A program made the translations under genes and the position numbers. 5,484 nt of DNA, taken from contig CAIYWO010000304.1 in assembly GCA_903929925.1 (NCBI GenBank), positions 1 to 5,484 of the forward strand, given 5' to 3'. The notes below the pieces were generated by a model. It made no database searches and was not told the DNA's origin. It worked only from the letters and a program-made list of their open reading frames with translations. Positions 5,106 to 5,484 of this stretch are shown piece by piece. Source of the DNA: an uncultured beta proteobacterium (GTDB taxonomy: Bacteria > Pseudomonadota > Gammaproteobacteria > Burkholderiales > Burkholderiaceae_B). The first letter of the stretch is position 1; each line of letters starts with the position of its first letter.

Positions 5106-5484
5106 TCACGACTTCGCGCGGTCGCCCTGCACCATCCCAAGCATTTGCGTAAAGATCTTAGGGGTTGCAGCAATCACGTTGCCGGATTCCATCCAGGACT
5201 GCTCGCCATCCAGATCGCCAATCAAGCCACCGGCTTCCAACACCATCAAGCTTGCCGCGGCCATATCCCATTGCTTTAAGCCAAGACCGCAGAAGCCATC
5301 CAATCGACCAACGGCAACGTAGGCCAAATCCAAGACCGCAGAGCCTGTGCGACGCACGCCCGCACAGCCGCGCGCCATTTCTAAAAAGCGCGGTGCTGAG
5401 GTTTCGTCTGGTCCGACAGAACCGGGCCAACGGGCACCTAACAATGCATCAGGAAACTTCAGCTGGGAGGATACGCGCATGCGA
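5106..5484 (-). CDS. suhB: Inositol monophosphatase family protein (SuhB type), C-terminal 125 residues
   Basis: The gene is cut by the right window edge: the frame is already open at 5484 and ends with TGA at 5106-5108, so the N-terminal metal-binding motifs are outside. The visible part carries the family C-terminal blocks. RRTGSAVLDLAYVAVGRLDGF matches the E. coli SuhB RRTGSAALDLAYVAAGRVDGF region almost residue for residue. QWDMAAASLMVLEAGG is the second inositol monophosphatase signature, with the metal-binding Asp encoded at 5265-5267. SGNVIAATPKI is close to the SuhB end. Members hydrolyse inositol-1-phosphate, and SuhB of E. coli also acts with Nus factors in rRNA transcription. The segment after DALLG (ARWPGSVGPDETSAP) differs from the GFPF-containing stretch of E. 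coli SuhB, so assignment to suhB rather than a paralogue is probable but not certain. The apparent ATG at 5480 is internal. Confidence 0.82.
   Translation of the reverse strand, partial: RMRVSSQLKFPDALLGARWPGSVGPDETSAPRFLEMARGCAGVRRTGSAVLDLAYVAVGRLDGFCGLGLKQWDMAAASLMVLEAGGLIGDLDGEQSWMESGNVIAATPKIFTQMLGMVQGDRAKS

Noticed and set aside
1..5484. Defence system, mobile element, CRISPR or novel biosynthetic system
   Set aside because: All gene-sized stretches are occupied by recognisable housekeeping or membrane genes in dense order; there are no transposase, integrase, repeat array or atypical composition signals.

Overview
This is an ordinary chromosomal housekeeping segment. It comes from a Gram-negative betaproteobacterium, most likely of the order Burkholderiales and close to the Alcaligenaceae (Bordetella/Achromobacter relatives) but with only moderate G+C. 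The lineage call rests on protein features: the CysS sequence, a TPR protein next to a cyclophilin next to LpxH, a YoaE/YegH-type TerC protein, and lipid A synthesis. It is an inference from recalled family sequences, not a search result.

Layout: positions 1-1152 hold the first 384 codons of cysS (minus strand; its 3' end lies outside the window). A 122-bp divergent intergenic region (1153-1274) carries promoter-like elements for both directions. A compact plus-strand operon follows: a secreted TPR protein of unknown role (1275-2042), a cyclophilin-type peptidyl-prolyl isomerase (2039-2674) and lpxH (2667-3446). The genes overlap by 4 and 8 bp, which suggests translational coupling. lpxH meets the next gene tail to tail, with the two stop codons sharing bases. 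That gene (5014-3443, minus) encodes a 523-residue TerC-CBS-CorC membrane protein. Upstream of it on the same strand is a 91-bp gap with a hairpin terminator candidate, then the C-terminal part of a SuhB-type inositol monophosphatase (minus, cut by the right edge).

How the genes relate: the plus-strand operon has an envelope theme. LpxH makes lipid X for lipid A, the cyclophilin carries a signal peptide and probably acts on periplasmic or outer-membrane proteins, and the TPR protein is predicted to be periplasmic. cysS, suhB and the TerC-family gene are separate housekeeping or membrane functions.

I found no mobile element, CRISPR array, tRNA or rRNA, and no sign of a novel defence or metabolic system. 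No gene-free stretch exceeds 125 bp. The points most worth a second look are the two plausible starts of the cyclophilin (secreted and cytosolic forms, or a relic of a merged gene pair), the overlapping divergent promoters between cysS and the TPR gene, and the terminator-free lpxH/terC junction with a nested inverted repeat just beyond it.
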